A stretch of DNA of 64,000 bases from Archangium sp. (GCA_030681645.1 JAUXRX010000023.1:57471-121470), one strand, 5' to 3'; positions 27,773-37,071 are shown, numbered from the stretch's first letter. Numbers and translations: made by a program. The notes: generated by a model from the sequence alone, not told the origin.

Positions 27773-28693
27773 ATGGCGCGCTCCCCCCCCTTCCGACGCT
27801 TCACCCACCCCGACGGCCGCCAGTGGGAGATCCGCCTCGCGGGCAAGGTGGTCGAGCTGCGCATCACCAGCGAGGGCGAGACCGTCTCGCGCCGCCGGCC
27901 CTTCGACGCGCCGGTGCTGGGCGCCAACGATCTCGACGCGCTGGTGCGCGAGCAGCTGGCCGAGGGCTTCACCGAGCAGACGCCGCCCGAGTGGAAGCGC
28001 CGCCTCGACGAGCTCGTCTCGTTCTGGGAAGCCGATGACCCGGGCTTCGACGCCGACGTGCTGCGCAGCCAGCTGCTCGAGGGCGGGGAGCCCCTGGCGA
28101 AGGAGACCATCGAGAAGCTGACCTGGTGGGAGACCGGCCAGCCGCGAGATCCCGCGCTCGCCCGCACCTGGCTGCGCGAACACGTCGACCAGATTCTCCC
28201 CGGGTTGCTGCTGGCGTTGCGCTACCCGGACCACCAGGTGCTGCTCAACGTCGACGCGCTGTTCGCCGAGATCAAGGAGCCGGGCGTGATCGAGGCCCTG
28301 CTCAGCATCGTCGAGCACCCCACGCCGAACGAGGGCGACCGGGCCGCGCACATGCCGCTCTCCGCGCTGCTCGCGCTGGGCAAGCCCGACGGCGACACCG
28401 CCCACCGGCTCACCCAGGCGCTGGCGTCCGACGACTTCCGCGTGCGCGACGTGGCGGCCGCGGTGCTGGCCGAGTTCTCCACCGACGAGGAGCTCTTCGC
28501 GGCGCTGTGGAAGCGCAGGGTGCTGGCCCGGGAATCCGACGGCACCTGCTGGGCGATGATGCGCGCGGCCGAGGTCTGCCGTGCGCCCGAGCTGCGCGAC
28601 TTCCTCAAGTGGATGCAGAAGAGCCCGCGTTTCCGCACCCCCGGCTACTCGGAGCGGATCGGCGACGCGCTCGCCAGGCTGCGAAATCGGTAA
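27773..28693 (+). CDS. WGR-like/HEAT-repeat protein, function unknown
   Basis: A 306-residue soluble protein with AGGAG before the ATG at 27773. Residues 8-45 (FTHPDGRQWEIRL, then ELRITSEGETVSRRRPF) resemble a WGR domain, a small DNA/protein-binding fold. From about residue 115 the chain is alpha-helical with HEAT-like repeats (PLSALLALGKPDGDTAHRL, FRVRDVAAAVLAEF). WGR plus HEAT proteins are common in myxobacteria and of unknown role. Nothing ties it to pigment synthesis. Confidence 0.75.
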   Translation: MARSPPFRRFTHPDGRQWEIRLAGKVVELRITSEGETVSRRRPFDAPVLGANDLDALVREQLAEGFTEQTPPEWKRRLDELVSFWEADDPGFDADVLRSQLLEGGEPLAKETIEKLTWWETGQPRDPALARTWLREHVDQILPGLLLALRYPDHQVLLNVDALFAEIKEPGVIEALLSIVEHPTPNEGDRAAHMPLSALLALGKPDGDTAHRLTQALASDDFRVRDVAAAVLAEFSTDEELFAALWKRRVLARESDGTCWAMMRAAEVCRAPELRDFLKWMQKSPRFRTPGYSERIGDALARLRNR

Positions 28694-28735
28694 AGGTTGC
28701 ACCGGCCGCAACTCGATGTGCAGGACTTGCGGCGG

Positions 28736-28760
28736 CTCGACTGCGTTCGGGGGGACGGGG
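28736..28760. repeat. Short interspersed repeat, family B (divergent copy)
   Basis: CTCGACTGCGTTCGGGGGG plus ACGG resembles the CTCGACTnnGnTCGGGnTGAACGG copies at 42556, 50304 and 51102. It is the weakest copy and lies upstream of the CBS-domain gene. Confidence 0.4.
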
Positions 28761-28799
28761 CAGGGATGAGCTGGCGTCCTCCTTGCTTTCCATGAGGCC

Positions 28800-29195
28800 A
28801 TGAAGCCCCTCATTCGCGACTCGATGACGCAGTCGGTGCACACCATCGGTGCCTCGCTGACGCTGGCTGATGCGGCGCGCGTGATGAAGAAGCACAAGAT
28901 TCGCCACCTGCCGGTGCTGGAGAGCGGGGCGCTGGTCGGGTTGCTCAGCGATCGCGACGTGCAGGTGATCAGCTCGATGTCGGAGCTCGATCCCACCTGC
29001 ATCCTCGTCGAGGACGCGATGAGCCAGGCGCCGTGGACCGTCTCGCCCACCACGCCGCTGCTGGAGGTCGCTCAGCACATGGCTGAGACGAAGATCGGCA
29101 GCGCGGTGGTGATGGAGAACGACAAGGTCGTCGGGGTGTTCACCACGACTGATGGGATGAGGATTCTCGCGGAGCTGATCGCGCGGCAGAGCTGA
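28800..29195 (+). CDS. Two-CBS-domain protein
   Basis: A 131-residue protein made of a CBS pair and nothing else. CBS1 begins MTQSVHTIGASLTLADAARV and ends with LVGLLSDRDV; CBS2 begins MSQAPWTVSPTTPL and ends with VVGVFTTTDGMRIL. Stand-alone CBS pairs bind adenosine nucleotides and regulate a partner, which cannot be named here. It is a single gene between the WGR/HEAT gene and a simple-repeat tract. Confidence 0.85.
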   Translation: MKPLIRDSMTQSVHTIGASLTLADAARVMKKHKIRHLPVLESGALVGLLSDRDVQVISSMSELDPTCILVEDAMSQAPWTVSPTTPLLEVAQHMAETKIGSAVVMENDKVVGVFTTTDGMRILAELIARQS

Positions 29196-29225
29196 GGATT
29201 CCGGGGTCCGGGTTCCGGGTTTGCT

Positions 29226-29345
29226 TTCTCGGTTCTCGGTTCTCGGTTCTCGGTTTTTCGGTTTCGGTTTCGGTTTCGGTTTCGGTTTCGGTTTCGGGGG
29301 CGGGGTCGGCGACGGGATCGGGATCGGGATCGGCTTCGGGATCGG
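29226..29345. repeat. Simple-sequence tract of TTCTCGG, TTTCGG and ATCGGG units
   Basis: Three TTCTCGG units, then about six TTTCGG hexamers, then a GGGATCGGGATCGGGATCGG tract. It fills most of the 188-bp gap between the CBS gene and the convergent membrane-protein gene. Slippage-prone; no coding potential accepted. Confidence 0.85.
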
Positions 29346-29383
29346 TCTGCGGGCGCGGTTTCGCTGGACGGGCGGCGGTTTGG

Positions 29384-29938
29384 TTAGAACTGCGCCATCA
29401 GGATGGTGGTGTCGGGCCCGCGCACCTGGGGCGGGGGAATGTCTGACGGGGGCGGCGCGTACTGGCGCGGCTGCTGCGGGGTGGTGGGGCGCATTCGCTG
29501 GAGCTGCTCTCTGAGCGACTTCGTCTCGTCGTCGATGCGCTTTCGCTCCTCCATGCGGTTGTAGAGCAGCCACACCCCGATGGCGACGAGCGGCAGGCCC
29601 ACGCCCAGGCAGACCGCTCCGACGATGAGGAAGGGGTTCAGGCCCCCGCCGAAGAACGCCGCGCTGCTGACCGCGAGGTAGAGCACCCCCAGCAGCGCCA
29701 CCGTGCCTCCCGCTGAGACGAGGGCGATGCCGCCGCCCAGGCCGGGGCGCTGCCTCTTGAGCGCGTCGAGGTCGACCTGGAGCTGCTGCGCTGAGACCTG
29801 CGCCTCGCTCGCCGGCGCCGCCGAAGGCAACAGCGGGGGCGGCGCATCGGCCTGGGCGAACAGCGGGGCGTCGTCGAGGAGGTGGACGCCCTGGGGGGCA
29901 CCGATCTGCGAGAGGACCACGAGCGTGAGCGCGAGCAT
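29384..29938 (-). CDS. Membrane protein with signal peptide, two TM helices and coiled coil
   Basis: A 184-residue protein. A signal-like N-terminus (MLALTLVVLSQIG) is followed by an Ala/Pro region, a short helical segment (QLQVDLDALKRQRP), two hydrophobic helices (about 77-95 and 103-123) and a charged coiled-coil (NRMEERKRIDDETKSLREQ) leading to a Pro-rich tail. The pattern is typical of many myxobacterial membrane proteins with no assigned role. It is 19 bp downstream of the FemAB-like gene on the same strand and may be cotranscribed with it. Confidence 0.65.
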   Translation of the reverse strand: MLALTLVVLSQIGAPQGVHLLDDAPLFAQADAPPPLLPSAAPASEAQVSAQQLQVDLDALKRQRPGLGGGIALVSAGGTVALLGVLYLAVSSAAFFGGGLNPFLIVGAVCLGVGLPLVAIGVWLLYNRMEERKRIDDETKSLREQLQRMRPTTPQQPRQYAPPPSDIPPPQVRGPDTTILMAQF

Positions 29939-29957
29939 GACCCGCGGGACCCTACGT

Positions 29958-31052
29958 TCAAGCCTCGCGGATCTCGACCTCTCTCTTTCCGAGCGCGGCT
30001 CGCAGCGAGTCTTCGAAGCTCTCGCGGCGAGGGTCCGTCGCCGGTACGTCGGTCCACACCACGGCCCGGTGCACGGCGGGAATGGCGAAGTTCTTCAGCC
30101 GCGCCCGCCACTGGATGCGCGAGAGCGGCGCCGAGTCGCGAGACAGGCCCACGTGCACCTCGAACTGCCCACACGGCCCCATCACCAGGGGCACCGCCGC
30201 GAAGAAGCGCGGCCTCAAGTCGGGGCGCACCCAGAGCTGGCTGCGCCCACTCCCGCGCGCGGGCACGAAGCGGCAGCCGAGGCGGCGCTTGTGGGTGAAG
30301 AGCCCGTCGTCGATGAGCGCCCGGCAGAACCCCAGGAACACGGTGCGCGCCGAACGTTCCCTCGCCAACTGGAAGATGGCCAGCTCCAGCGCGGCCGTGC
30401 GCTCAGACAGCAGCACCGGTGACTTGAGCGAATCGAGCCGGAACCCGTTGCGGTCGTAGTCGAGGCCCTCGGGTGTATCGAACAGCGCCGCCCCGCACAC
30501 CGGCTCGCCCCGGTGCGTCACCGTCAACACCCCGCCCCCGCGCGCCAGCCGCTGTTGCAGGGGCTCGAGCGAGGCGATCACCTGCTTGTCGCCGAAGCGC
30601 GCCTCGACGTACGGCCGGTGCAGCGTGCGGAAGAACACCTCGAGCGCCTCGGGCCGATCGCTCACCGACCAGTCCCACTCGCGCCCGCGCGACACCTTGC
30701 GCAGGCGCCGGCGATGGGCCTTCGAGCGCACCGAGCGGATCTGCGCTTCCACCGTGGGCTCCACGTCGAGCACGGCGTCGAGGAAAGGGGAGTACCGCAG
30801 CACCCCGGCGCGCGGCAGGGGCAGGGGCTCGGCCACCACCAGCACGTCGGGCTTGAGCGCAGCGCCCAGCTTCGGCTGCCAGATGCCCTGGAAGAAGACG
30901 CTGCACTGTTCCCGGTGGGCCGCGGCGCCTACGTACGTGATCGCCAGGGGCTGCTCACTTCCCTTGAGCACCCCACTGAGTTGATGAAATGAAGCCCCGC
31001 TGCGCAGCAGCACCCAGGCATCACGCGCGGGGCTTTCGCCGTTCTCAAACAT
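29958..31052 (-). CDS. FemAB/GNAT-fold acyltransferase-like protein
   Basis: A 364-residue soluble protein with the double-GNAT feel of FemAB/CelD-type enzymes: a basic region (RSVRSKAHRRRLRKVSRG), then GGGVLTVTHRGEPVCGAALFD and YDRNGFRLDSLK, which fit the cofactor/acceptor core of the second GNAT domain. Such enzymes add acyl or aminoacyl groups to cell-envelope polymers or act in exopolysaccharide modification. It is divergent from the MBOAT gene across 46 bp, so the two could share a regulatory region. Substrate unknown. Confidence 0.6.
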   Translation of the reverse strand: MFENGESPARDAWVLLRSGASFHQLSGVLKGSEQPLAITYVGAAAHREQCSVFFQGIWQPKLGAALKPDVLVVAEPLPLPRAGVLRYSPFLDAVLDVEPTVEAQIRSVRSKAHRRRLRKVSRGREWDWSVSDRPEALEVFFRTLHRPYVEARFGDKQVIASLEPLQQRLARGGGVLTVTHRGEPVCGAALFDTPEGLDYDRNGFRLDSLKSPVLLSERTAALELAIFQLARERSARTVFLGFCRALIDDGLFTHKRRLGCRFVPARGSGRSQLWVRPDLRPRFFAAVPLVMGPCGQFEVHVGLSRDSAPLSRIQWRARLKNFAIPAVHRAVVWTDVPATDPRRESFEDSLRAALGKREVEIREA

Positions 31053-31098
31053 CGACGCTTGACCGATCCCGTCGTTTCATTCATCCGCCCCATACACC

Positions 31099-32574
31099 GT
31101 GCTCTTCAACTCGCACCTGTTCCTCTTCGGCTTTCTCCCGCTGGCGCTGCTGGCGGTGTTCACTCTAGGCCGCCTTGGCTTCCGGGGAGCGCTCGCTGCG
31201 CTGACCATCGCGAGCATCGGGTTCTACGCCTGGTGGGACTGGCGCAACCTGGGCCTGCTCATCCCCTCGCTGCTCATCAACTTCACCTTTGGCCGCCTCC
31301 TCACCCGTGACGCCGGGCGCACCGGCGGGCACGCCAACCGCGCGCTGCTCGCGGTTGCCATCATCTTCAACCTGCTGCTGCTGGGCTACTTCAAGTACAC
31401 CGACTTCGTGCTCAGCACGGCCACGGCGCTCACCGGCGTGCCGTACGCGCTGCGCCACATCGTGCTGCCGCTGGGCATCTCGTTCTTCACCTTCGAGCAG
31501 ATCGCCTACGTGGTCGACAGCTCGAAGGGCAAGGCGCGCCCCTACGGGTTCCTGGAGTACTGCGTCTTCGTCACCTTCTTCCCCCACCTGATCGCCGGGC
31601 CGATCATCCAGCACGACGAGCTGCTCTCTCAGATGGACGAGCGCATTCGCACCCCGCGCGCGGACAACCTCGCGCTGGGATTCTCGATGCTGGCCATCGG
31701 CCTGTTCAAGAAGGTGGCGCTCGCCGACACCGTCGCGGTGCACGTGGCCCAGGTCTACGACGTGCCCGCGAGCGCCCCGGTGCCCACCCTGGCGGCGGCC
31801 TGGCTCGCCACCGTCGCCTACTCCATCCAGCTCTACTTCGACTTCTCGGGCTACTCGGACATGGCGATCGGGCTGGCGCGCATGTTCAACCTCAAGCTGC
31901 CGGCGAACTTCGACTCGCCGTACCGCGCGCACAACATCATCGACTTCTGGCGGCGCTGGCACCTCACCCTCTCGCGCTTCCTGCGCAACTACCTCTACAT
32001 TCCCCTCGGGGGAAACCGGGGCAGCACGCTGCGCCGGCACGTCAACCTGCTCATCACCATGCTGCTGGGTGGGCTGTGGCACGGGGCGGGCTGGGGCTTC
32101 GTGATCTGGGGCGGGATGAACGGGGTGTACCTGGTGATCAACCACCTCTGGCGCGGCTTCATGGGCCTGCCGAAGGACAACGCGCCGCCGAAGGAACGCT
32201 GGCGCCTCGAGCTGGGGCTCACCATCACCTTCGTGTTGATCATGTTCAGCCGCGTCTTCTTCCGCACCTCGTCGCTCGAGGGGGCGGGGCGGGTGTTCGC
32301 GGGCCTGGCGGGGGAAGGGGGCGCAGGCCTCTCGCTCTTGCGCGCGGAGTGGCAGTCGATCGCCCTGTTGGTGGTGCTCTATGGCTGGTGCCGCTGGGCG
32401 CCCAACAGCCAGCAGTGGCTCGCCGAGAAGGACCCGGTGCTCAGGCCCGTCGAGGGCGCGGCGCCGTGGCAGCTCAAGTTCAACCGGCGCTGGGCCCTCG
32501 GGCTCGCGGCGCTGGCAGGCACCTCCCTGCTGCTCCTCAACCGGGTCAGCGAGTTCCTCTATTTCCAGTTCTGA
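31099..32574 (+). CDS. MBOAT-family membrane O-acyltransferase (AlgI-like)
   Basis: A 491-residue polytopic membrane protein starting at GTG 31099. It carries the AlgI/DltB signatures: PLGISFFTFEQIAYVVD, YFDFSGYSDMAIG, FWRRWHLTLSRFLRNY and the catalytic His in GGLWHGAGW. MBOAT proteins of this type pass acyl groups across the inner membrane for O-acylation of exported polysaccharides, with a periplasmic SGNH partner; the next gene, 4 bp downstream, looks like that partner. Candidate for envelope or exopolysaccharide acetylation; the acceptor is not known. Confidence 0.92.
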   Translation: MLFNSHLFLFGFLPLALLAVFTLGRLGFRGALAALTIASIGFYAWWDWRNLGLLIPSLLINFTFGRLLTRDAGRTGGHANRALLAVAIIFNLLLLGYFKYTDFVLSTATALTGVPYALRHIVLPLGISFFTFEQIAYVVDSSKGKARPYGFLEYCVFVTFFPHLIAGPIIQHDELLSQMDERIRTPRADNLALGFSMLAIGLFKKVALADTVAVHVAQVYDVPASAPVPTLAAAWLATVAYSIQLYFDFSGYSDMAIGLARMFNLKLPANFDSPYRAHNIIDFWRRWHLTLSRFLRNYLYIPLGGNRGSTLRRHVNLLITMLLGGLWHGAGWGFVIWGGMNGVYLVINHLWRGFMGLPKDNAPPKERWRLELGLTITFVLIMFSRVFFRTSSLEGAGRVFAGLAGEGGAGLSLLRAEWQSIALLVVLYGWCRWAPNSQQWLAEKDPVLRPVEGAAPWQLKFNRRWALGLAALAGTSLLLLNRVSEFLYFQF

Positions 32575-32578
32575 CCCC

Positions 32579-33805
32579 GTGCACACCGAACGACCGCTCA
32601 CCTTCCTGTTGTTGCTCGTGGGGCTCCCCACGCTCGCCATGGTGGCGACGGGCGGGGTGAGCCTGGGCATCGATCCCTTCGGGCTCTACCGGGTCGTGCC
32701 TGCGCGCGAGGGCCTCAACGCCCAGAAGCCGCGCCAGAAGGGCCACGAGCGCATGGTGCGCGCAGCCGACCTGGCGCGATTGGCGCCCGACGCGTTGATC
32801 CTCGGCACCTCGCGGGCGCAGGTGGGTCTCGACCCCGAGGCGCCGGCCTGGGCGGGCGTGGCCACCCGCCCGGCGAACGCGGCGTTCTCCGATGGCAGCC
32901 CCTACGAGGCCCTGCGCTACCTCCAGCACGCCGACGCGCTCTCGCCGGTGAAGACGGTGGTGTTCGGCGCGGACTACCTGAGCTTCGTGGGCAAGACGCG
33001 GTTCACCTCGGACTTCACCGAGTCACGGCTCTCGGTCTCGAAGCAGGCCGAGCCGCAACCGTTCTTCCGGCTCGACGACGTGCCTTCGGCCCTGCTCAGC
33101 CTCGACACCCTGCGCATCAGCCGCCGCACCGTGCTGGAGCAACAGAACCCCAGCTACTTCTTCGACACCGGCCGGCGCCGCCCCACTACGATGGAGGCGC
33201 GCATCGACGAACAAGGTGGCGCGAGGGGGGCCTTCATGTGGAGTGAGCGCGACTACGCCGACAGCTACGTGTGTGCCCAGCCTGCGCGGCTCGACACGCA
33301 CCTCGCGGACTTCGATGCGCTGGTGGCCTGGTGCAAGGAGCGGAAGATTCGCCTGATCGTCCTCTTCTCGCCCTCGCACGTGCGCAGCCTGGTGCTGCTC
33401 GAGGAGGCTGGCTTCTGGCCCGAGCTGGAGCGCTTCAAGCGCGCGCTGGCCGAGCGCTCGGAAGGCTTCGAGCTGTGGGAGTTCGGCGGCGCCGACCCGC
33501 GCACCACCGCCGAGGAGGTGCCTCCGCCGGGCGACACCTCCTCGCGCAGCCGCTGGTACTGGGAATCGTCGCACTACAAGAAGGAGCTGGGTGACGTGGC
33601 GCTCGCGCGCGTGTTCGGCAAGCCCGTCGACGAGGCGCTGGCGGGTTGGGGCGAGCCGATGACGGCGTCCACCTTTCCCCTGGTGCTCTCGCGGGTGGCG
33701 AGCGAGCTGGCGGCGTGGAAGAGCACCCACCCGGCCGACGTGGCCGAGCTGAAGGCCACGCTCACGGCGGCCCGCGCCGAGCCGCACTGCGAGGCGGCGC
33801 CATGA
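32579..33805 (+). CDS. SGNH-like periplasmic partner of the MBOAT acyltransferase
   Basis: A 408-residue protein starting at GTG 32579, 4 bp after the MBOAT gene. One N-terminal membrane helix (FLLLLVGLPTLAMVATGG) anchors a periplasmic domain. ALILGTSRAQVGLDP has the GxS block I character of AlgJ/AlgX/SGNH-like proteins, and WYWESSHYKKELG near residue 325 carries a C-terminal His-containing block as in family members encoded beside MBOAT genes. It likely completes acyl transfer in the periplasm. The catalytic triad was not proven by alignment. Confidence 0.7.
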   Translation: MHTERPLTFLLLLVGLPTLAMVATGGVSLGIDPFGLYRVVPAREGLNAQKPRQKGHERMVRAADLARLAPDALILGTSRAQVGLDPEAPAWAGVATRPANAAFSDGSPYEALRYLQHADALSPVKTVVFGADYLSFVGKTRFTSDFTESRLSVSKQAEPQPFFRLDDVPSALLSLDTLRISRRTVLEQQNPSYFFDTGRRRPTTMEARIDEQGGARGAFMWSERDYADSYVCAQPARLDTHLADFDALVAWCKERKIRLIVLFSPSHVRSLVLLEEAGFWPELERFKRALAERSEGFELWEFGGADPRTTAEEVPPPGDTSSRSRWYWESSHYKKELGDVALARVFGKPVDEALAGWGEPMTASTFPLVLSRVASELAAWKSTHPADVAELKATLTAARAEPHCEAAP

Positions 33806-33819
33806 CCCGCCGCTTGAAA

Positions 33820-33922
33820 CCTCTCCCTGCGAAGCGGGGAGAGGTCGGCCGCAGGCCGGGTGAGGGGCGCTTCCGATCAGCCCCTCACCCCAGCCCTCTC
33901 CCCGCTGCGCAGGGAGAGGGAG
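33820..33922. repeat. Composite GC-rich palindromic repeat (family A), provides RBS of next gene
   Basis: CCTCTCCC (33820-33827) pairs with GGGAGAGG (33837-33844); GGGTGAGGGGC and CCCCTCACCC form the middle; CCCTCTCCCC with GGGAGAGGG closes it. Same composite layout as at 23895. GGGAGAGGGAGG at its right end is the likely ribosome-binding site of the gene at 33936. Confidence 0.85.
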
Positions 33923-33935
33923 GCGGCGGCACTCC

Positions 33936-35168
33936 ATGATCGAAGTGCGCGTGCACCACGAGCTCTCGGAGCTCGACCCGGCGGCGATGGAGAAGGTCAA
34001 CGCGAGCTCGAACAGCGCGTCGCTCTTCTCCAGCCCCACGTGGCTCAAGTACTTCCTCGCCCACGATCCTTCCTTCAAGGAGCGCGGCGCGACGCCCTGG
34101 CTCCTGGCCGCGTGGGAAGGCGGGGTGCTCAAGGGCTACCTCGCGCTCAAGCGGGTGCTCGAACGCGGCGGCCCGGTGCTCAGCTCGCTGATCTCGCTCG
34201 AGGTCGAACGGCCGGGCGTGGTGGCCGCCCCCGAAGATCTCGCCCGGGTGAGCCAGGCCTTCTTCCGGGTGCTCCTCGGCCGCGCCTCCGAGTGGGACCT
34301 GCTCGAGTTCTTCCAGCAGGACGCCGGCTCGCCCCTCTTCCACGGCCCGGCCGAGCTGACCGGCCGGCACTGGCTGCGCCGGCTGCCTGACCGCAACAGC
34401 AACGTGCTGGCGCTGCCCTTCAGCGACCTCGCGGCGTACGCGGCGTCGCTCTCGAAGAACATGCGGCACAGCACGAAGAAGCAGCTCAAGGGGCTGCTCG
34501 CTTCGCCCGGGCTCACCCTGCTGACCGCGAAGAACCCCGCGGGGTGCAGCGCCCTGTTCGAGGTGTTCCTCGACATCGAGCGGCGCAGCTGGAAGGTGCG
34601 GGTGGGCGCCACGGTGGGCGAGCGCGAGGCCCTGTACCGCGCGGCCTTCGCAGACCCCTCGGTGGAGACCGTCGCGTGCATCGCCTCACTCGACGGCCTG
34701 CCGATGGCCGGGTCGATCTGGGTGCACTACGGCAGGAACACCTACCACCTGCAGACCATCTACTCGGAAGCCCACGAGGGCCTCGCGCCCGGCACGCTGA
34801 TGATGGTGGTGACGCTGGCCGACGCCCTCGAGCGCAAGAGCGAGGCCTTCGACATGCTCCCCGACTTCAGCCACTACAAGGCGCGCTGGGGCACCAGGAC
34901 GATCGAGACGCAGTGGGTGCAGATCTTCAGGGTGGGCAGCCAGCGGCACCTGCGCGCCGTCGCGGGTGACTTCTGGAGGCGGGTGAAGCCGAAGCCCGCC
35001 GATGACGCGACCCGGGGCAAGAACCCGTACAAGGTGGCGGCGGGCACCTCGTCCGTCGAGGTCCCGGCCGACCGGCCGCGGCTGGCGGCGCTGCTGGCGC
35101 AGGCCCGCGCGGCCGGCGCGATCGAACAAGACGCCGCGGCGCTCTCCGCGAGGAACCCGTTCTCATGA
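33936..35168 (+). CDS. CelD/BcsL-type GNAT acetyltransferase-like protein 1
   Basis: A 410-residue soluble protein of the CelD/FemAB superfamily. LFSSPTWLKYFLAHDP near the N-terminus, the basic SLSKNMRHSTKKQLKGLL helix, then GLPMAGSIWVHYGRNTYHLQ and MLPDFSHYKARWG near residues 245-315 match the pattern of the second GNAT domain in this family. Such proteins are usual in polysaccharide and lipid clusters. A Lys/Arg-rich C-terminal tail follows. Its stop overlaps the start of a second, related gene by 4 bp, so the two are translated together and may form a heteromer. Confidence 0.75.
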   Translation: MIEVRVHHELSELDPAAMEKVNASSNSASLFSSPTWLKYFLAHDPSFKERGATPWLLAAWEGGVLKGYLALKRVLERGGPVLSSLISLEVERPGVVAAPEDLARVSQAFFRVLLGRASEWDLLEFFQQDAGSPLFHGPAELTGRHWLRRLPDRNSNVLALPFSDLAAYAASLSKNMRHSTKKQLKGLLASPGLTLLTAKNPAGCSALFEVFLDIERRSWKVRVGATVGEREALYRAAFADPSVETVACIASLDGLPMAGSIWVHYGRNTYHLQTIYSEAHEGLAPGTLMMVVTLADALERKSEAFDMLPDFSHYKARWGTRTIETQWVQIFRVGSQRHLRAVAGDFWRRVKPKPADDATRGKNPYKVAAGTSSVEVPADRPRLAALLAQARAAGAIEQDAAALSARNPFS

Positions 35169-36298
35169 AGCTGACGGTCGACCGGGTGGCCTCGCCTGAG
35201 GCGCTGCGACCCGAGTGGGAGCAGCTCGAGCAGGCCACCTTCCCCCGGCTGCCGTTCTCGAGCCCGCGGTGGACCTCGCTCTGGCTGCGCCACTTCGGCC
35301 AGGACCGGGCGCTGCTGAGGGACGAGCTGGTGCTCTACGCGGTGCGTGACGAGACGGGGAAGCTGCGCGGGCTCTCGCCGATGATCCTCACGCACCGGCC
35401 TTCCATCGGCCCGGTGCAGACGCGGATGCTGCGCATGATCGGCGCCGATCCGAACATCACCGAGCTGAGCGGCCCCATCTGCGCCCCCGGGGACGGGCCC
35501 GCGGTGATGGAGGCGCTGCTGGCGCACCTCGAGGCGCACGCGGGCACGTGGGACCTGGTGTTCTTCAACAGCGTGCGCGACGGCGCCGGGGCGGTGCTGG
35601 ACCGACGGGGTGACGTGCACTGGGGGCGTGAGTCCCCCGACTTCGTGCTCAAGCTGCCGGCCACGTGGGACGCGCTGAAGGCGACGCTGGGGCGCAACCT
35701 CAAGGAGTCGCTGCGCAAGTGTTACAACTCGCTCAAGCGCGACGGGCACACCTTCGAGCTGCGCGTGCGCACCGGGCCAGACGAGATGCGCGAGGCGCTG
35801 GCCCACTTCTTCCGGCTCCACGCGGCCCGGGCGAACCTGTCGGGCACGGTCGACCACCTCGACGTGTTCGAGCTCGATCGCTCGCGGAACTTCCTGCGTG
35901 ACTGCATGAACGAGGCGGCGCGGGCGGGCGAGGCGCGGGTCTTTCAGCTGGTGATCGGCGGGAAGGTGGTCGCGACCCGGCTCGCCTTTGCGCTCGGAGA
36001 TCAGCTGTACCTCTACTTCTCCGGCTTCGATCCGGAGTGGAAGCAGTACAGCGTGATGACCACCACGGTGGCCGAGGCGATTCGCTGGGCGATCGAGAAC
36101 CGCTTCACCCTGGTCAACCTGAGCCCGGGCCGCGACGTCTCGAAGACCCGGTGGGACCCGGAAGAGATCCCCTACCGCCAGGCCTGGCTGCCGAGCCGTT
36201 CGTTGCGCGGCGCCCTGGTGCACCGGGCCTACGTCGGGCTGGGTGATCGCACCTCGCGCCTGGGGCGCATGATCTCCTTCGCGAGGCGGCATTCCTGA
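35165..36298 (+). CDS. CelD/BcsL-type GNAT acetyltransferase-like protein 2
   Basis: A 377-residue paralogue of the preceding protein. LPFSSPRWTSLWLRHFG mirrors its neighbour's N-terminal segment; LGRNLKESLRKCYNSLKR is the matching basic helix; VIGGKVVATRLAFALGDQLYLY and FTLVNLSPGRDVSKTRWD give the second GNAT core. Overlaps upstream and downstream genes by a few bases (ATGA both sides). The pair plus the hydrolase behind it form a three-gene unit with likely work on an envelope polymer or lipid. Confidence 0.75.
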   Translation: MKLTVDRVASPEALRPEWEQLEQATFPRLPFSSPRWTSLWLRHFGQDRALLRDELVLYAVRDETGKLRGLSPMILTHRPSIGPVQTRMLRMIGADPNITELSGPICAPGDGPAVMEALLAHLEAHAGTWDLVFFNSVRDGAGAVLDRRGDVHWGRESPDFVLKLPATWDALKATLGRNLKESLRKCYNSLKRDGHTFELRVRTGPDEMREALAHFFRLHAARANLSGTVDHLDVFELDRSRNFLRDCMNEAARAGEARVFQLVIGGKVVATRLAFALGDQLYLYFSGFDPEWKQYSVMTTTVAEAIRWAIENRFTLVNLSPGRDVSKTRWDPEEIPYRQAWLPSRSLRGALVHRAYVGLGDRTSRLGRMISFARRHS

Positions 36299-37071
36299 TG
36301 AAGCGGGTGTTGCTGGCCGTCGCGGTGGTGGCGCTGGCCGTGGCTGGAATGCTGGTGTCGCGGTACCGGGCCAACCGCATGGTGAGCCCGTACGAGTACG
36401 AGGTGCGCCCGCTCGCCGAGGCCGCTGCCGAGGGCCTGCGGCTGGGGCTCGAGCCGGTGCAGGTGGGCACGCTGAGGGGCTTGATGCGCAGGCCGTCGAG
36501 TGGCCACGCGTGGTTGATCTACTGGGGCGGCAACACGTCGTCGTACTTCAAGCACGCGGTGGACACCCTGGTGGGGTTCGCGCTGCCGGCGGACATCGGC
36601 GTGCTGCTGGTGGCGCCGCCCGGCTTCGACTCGGAGGGCGTGCCTTCGCCCGAGGGGCTGGAACGTGACGCGGTGATGGTGCGCGAGTGGCTCGAGCAGC
36701 ACGAGGCGGCGGAAAAGATCGTCACGGCGGGCTACTCGATGGGCATCTACCCCGCGCTGGTCGCGGCGGAGCGCGGCGTGGTGGCGACCGTGGTGATGGG
36801 CAGCGCGACGCTGTTCGAGGCGGGCTACCCCGGGTGGATGATGCATTTCCGCGAGCCCGATCGGTACCGGATCAGGGCGACGCCGCCGAAGGTGCCGGCG
36901 CTGGCGATTCAGGGGGAGCTGGACGAGCTGGCGATGGGGCGCGAGGTGGCGCAGTGGCTGGGGGCCAGGCTGATCGTCCTGCCCGGGCTCGGGCACGTCG
37001 AGACGCGCACCGACCCCACTGCGCTGCGCGAGGCGAGCGCGTTCATTCAGCAAAACCTCTCCCTGCGATAG
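36298..37071 (+). CDS. Membrane-anchored alpha/beta hydrolase
   Basis: A 257-residue protein with one N-terminal membrane helix (VLLAVAVVALAVAGMLV). The hydrolase core has an oxyanion-type YWGGNTSSYF segment, nucleophile Ser in GYSMG, acidic residue in QGELDEL and the catalytic His in GLGHVET. It could deacylate what the neighbouring acyltransferases build. Its last three codons and stop (LSLR, TAG at 37069-37071) lie inside a family A palindrome, so the repeat provides the end of the gene. Confidence 0.8.
   Translation: MKRVLLAVAVVALAVAGMLVSRYRANRMVSPYEYEVRPLAEAAAEGLRLGLEPVQVGTLRGLMRRPSSGHAWLIYWGGNTSSYFKHAVDTLVGFALPADIGVLLVAPPGFDSEGVPSPEGLERDAVMVREWLEQHEAAEKIVTAGYSMGIYPALVAAERGVVATVVMGSATLFEAGYPGWMMHFREPDRYRIRATPPKVPALAIQGELDELAMGREVAQWLGARLIVLPGLGHVETRTDPTALREASAFIQQNLSLR

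Noticed and set aside
29958..37071. Complete alginate- or cellulose-type polysaccharide operon
   Set aside because: MBOAT and SGNH-like genes are present, but no polymerase, exporter or sugar-nucleotide enzymes accompany them.
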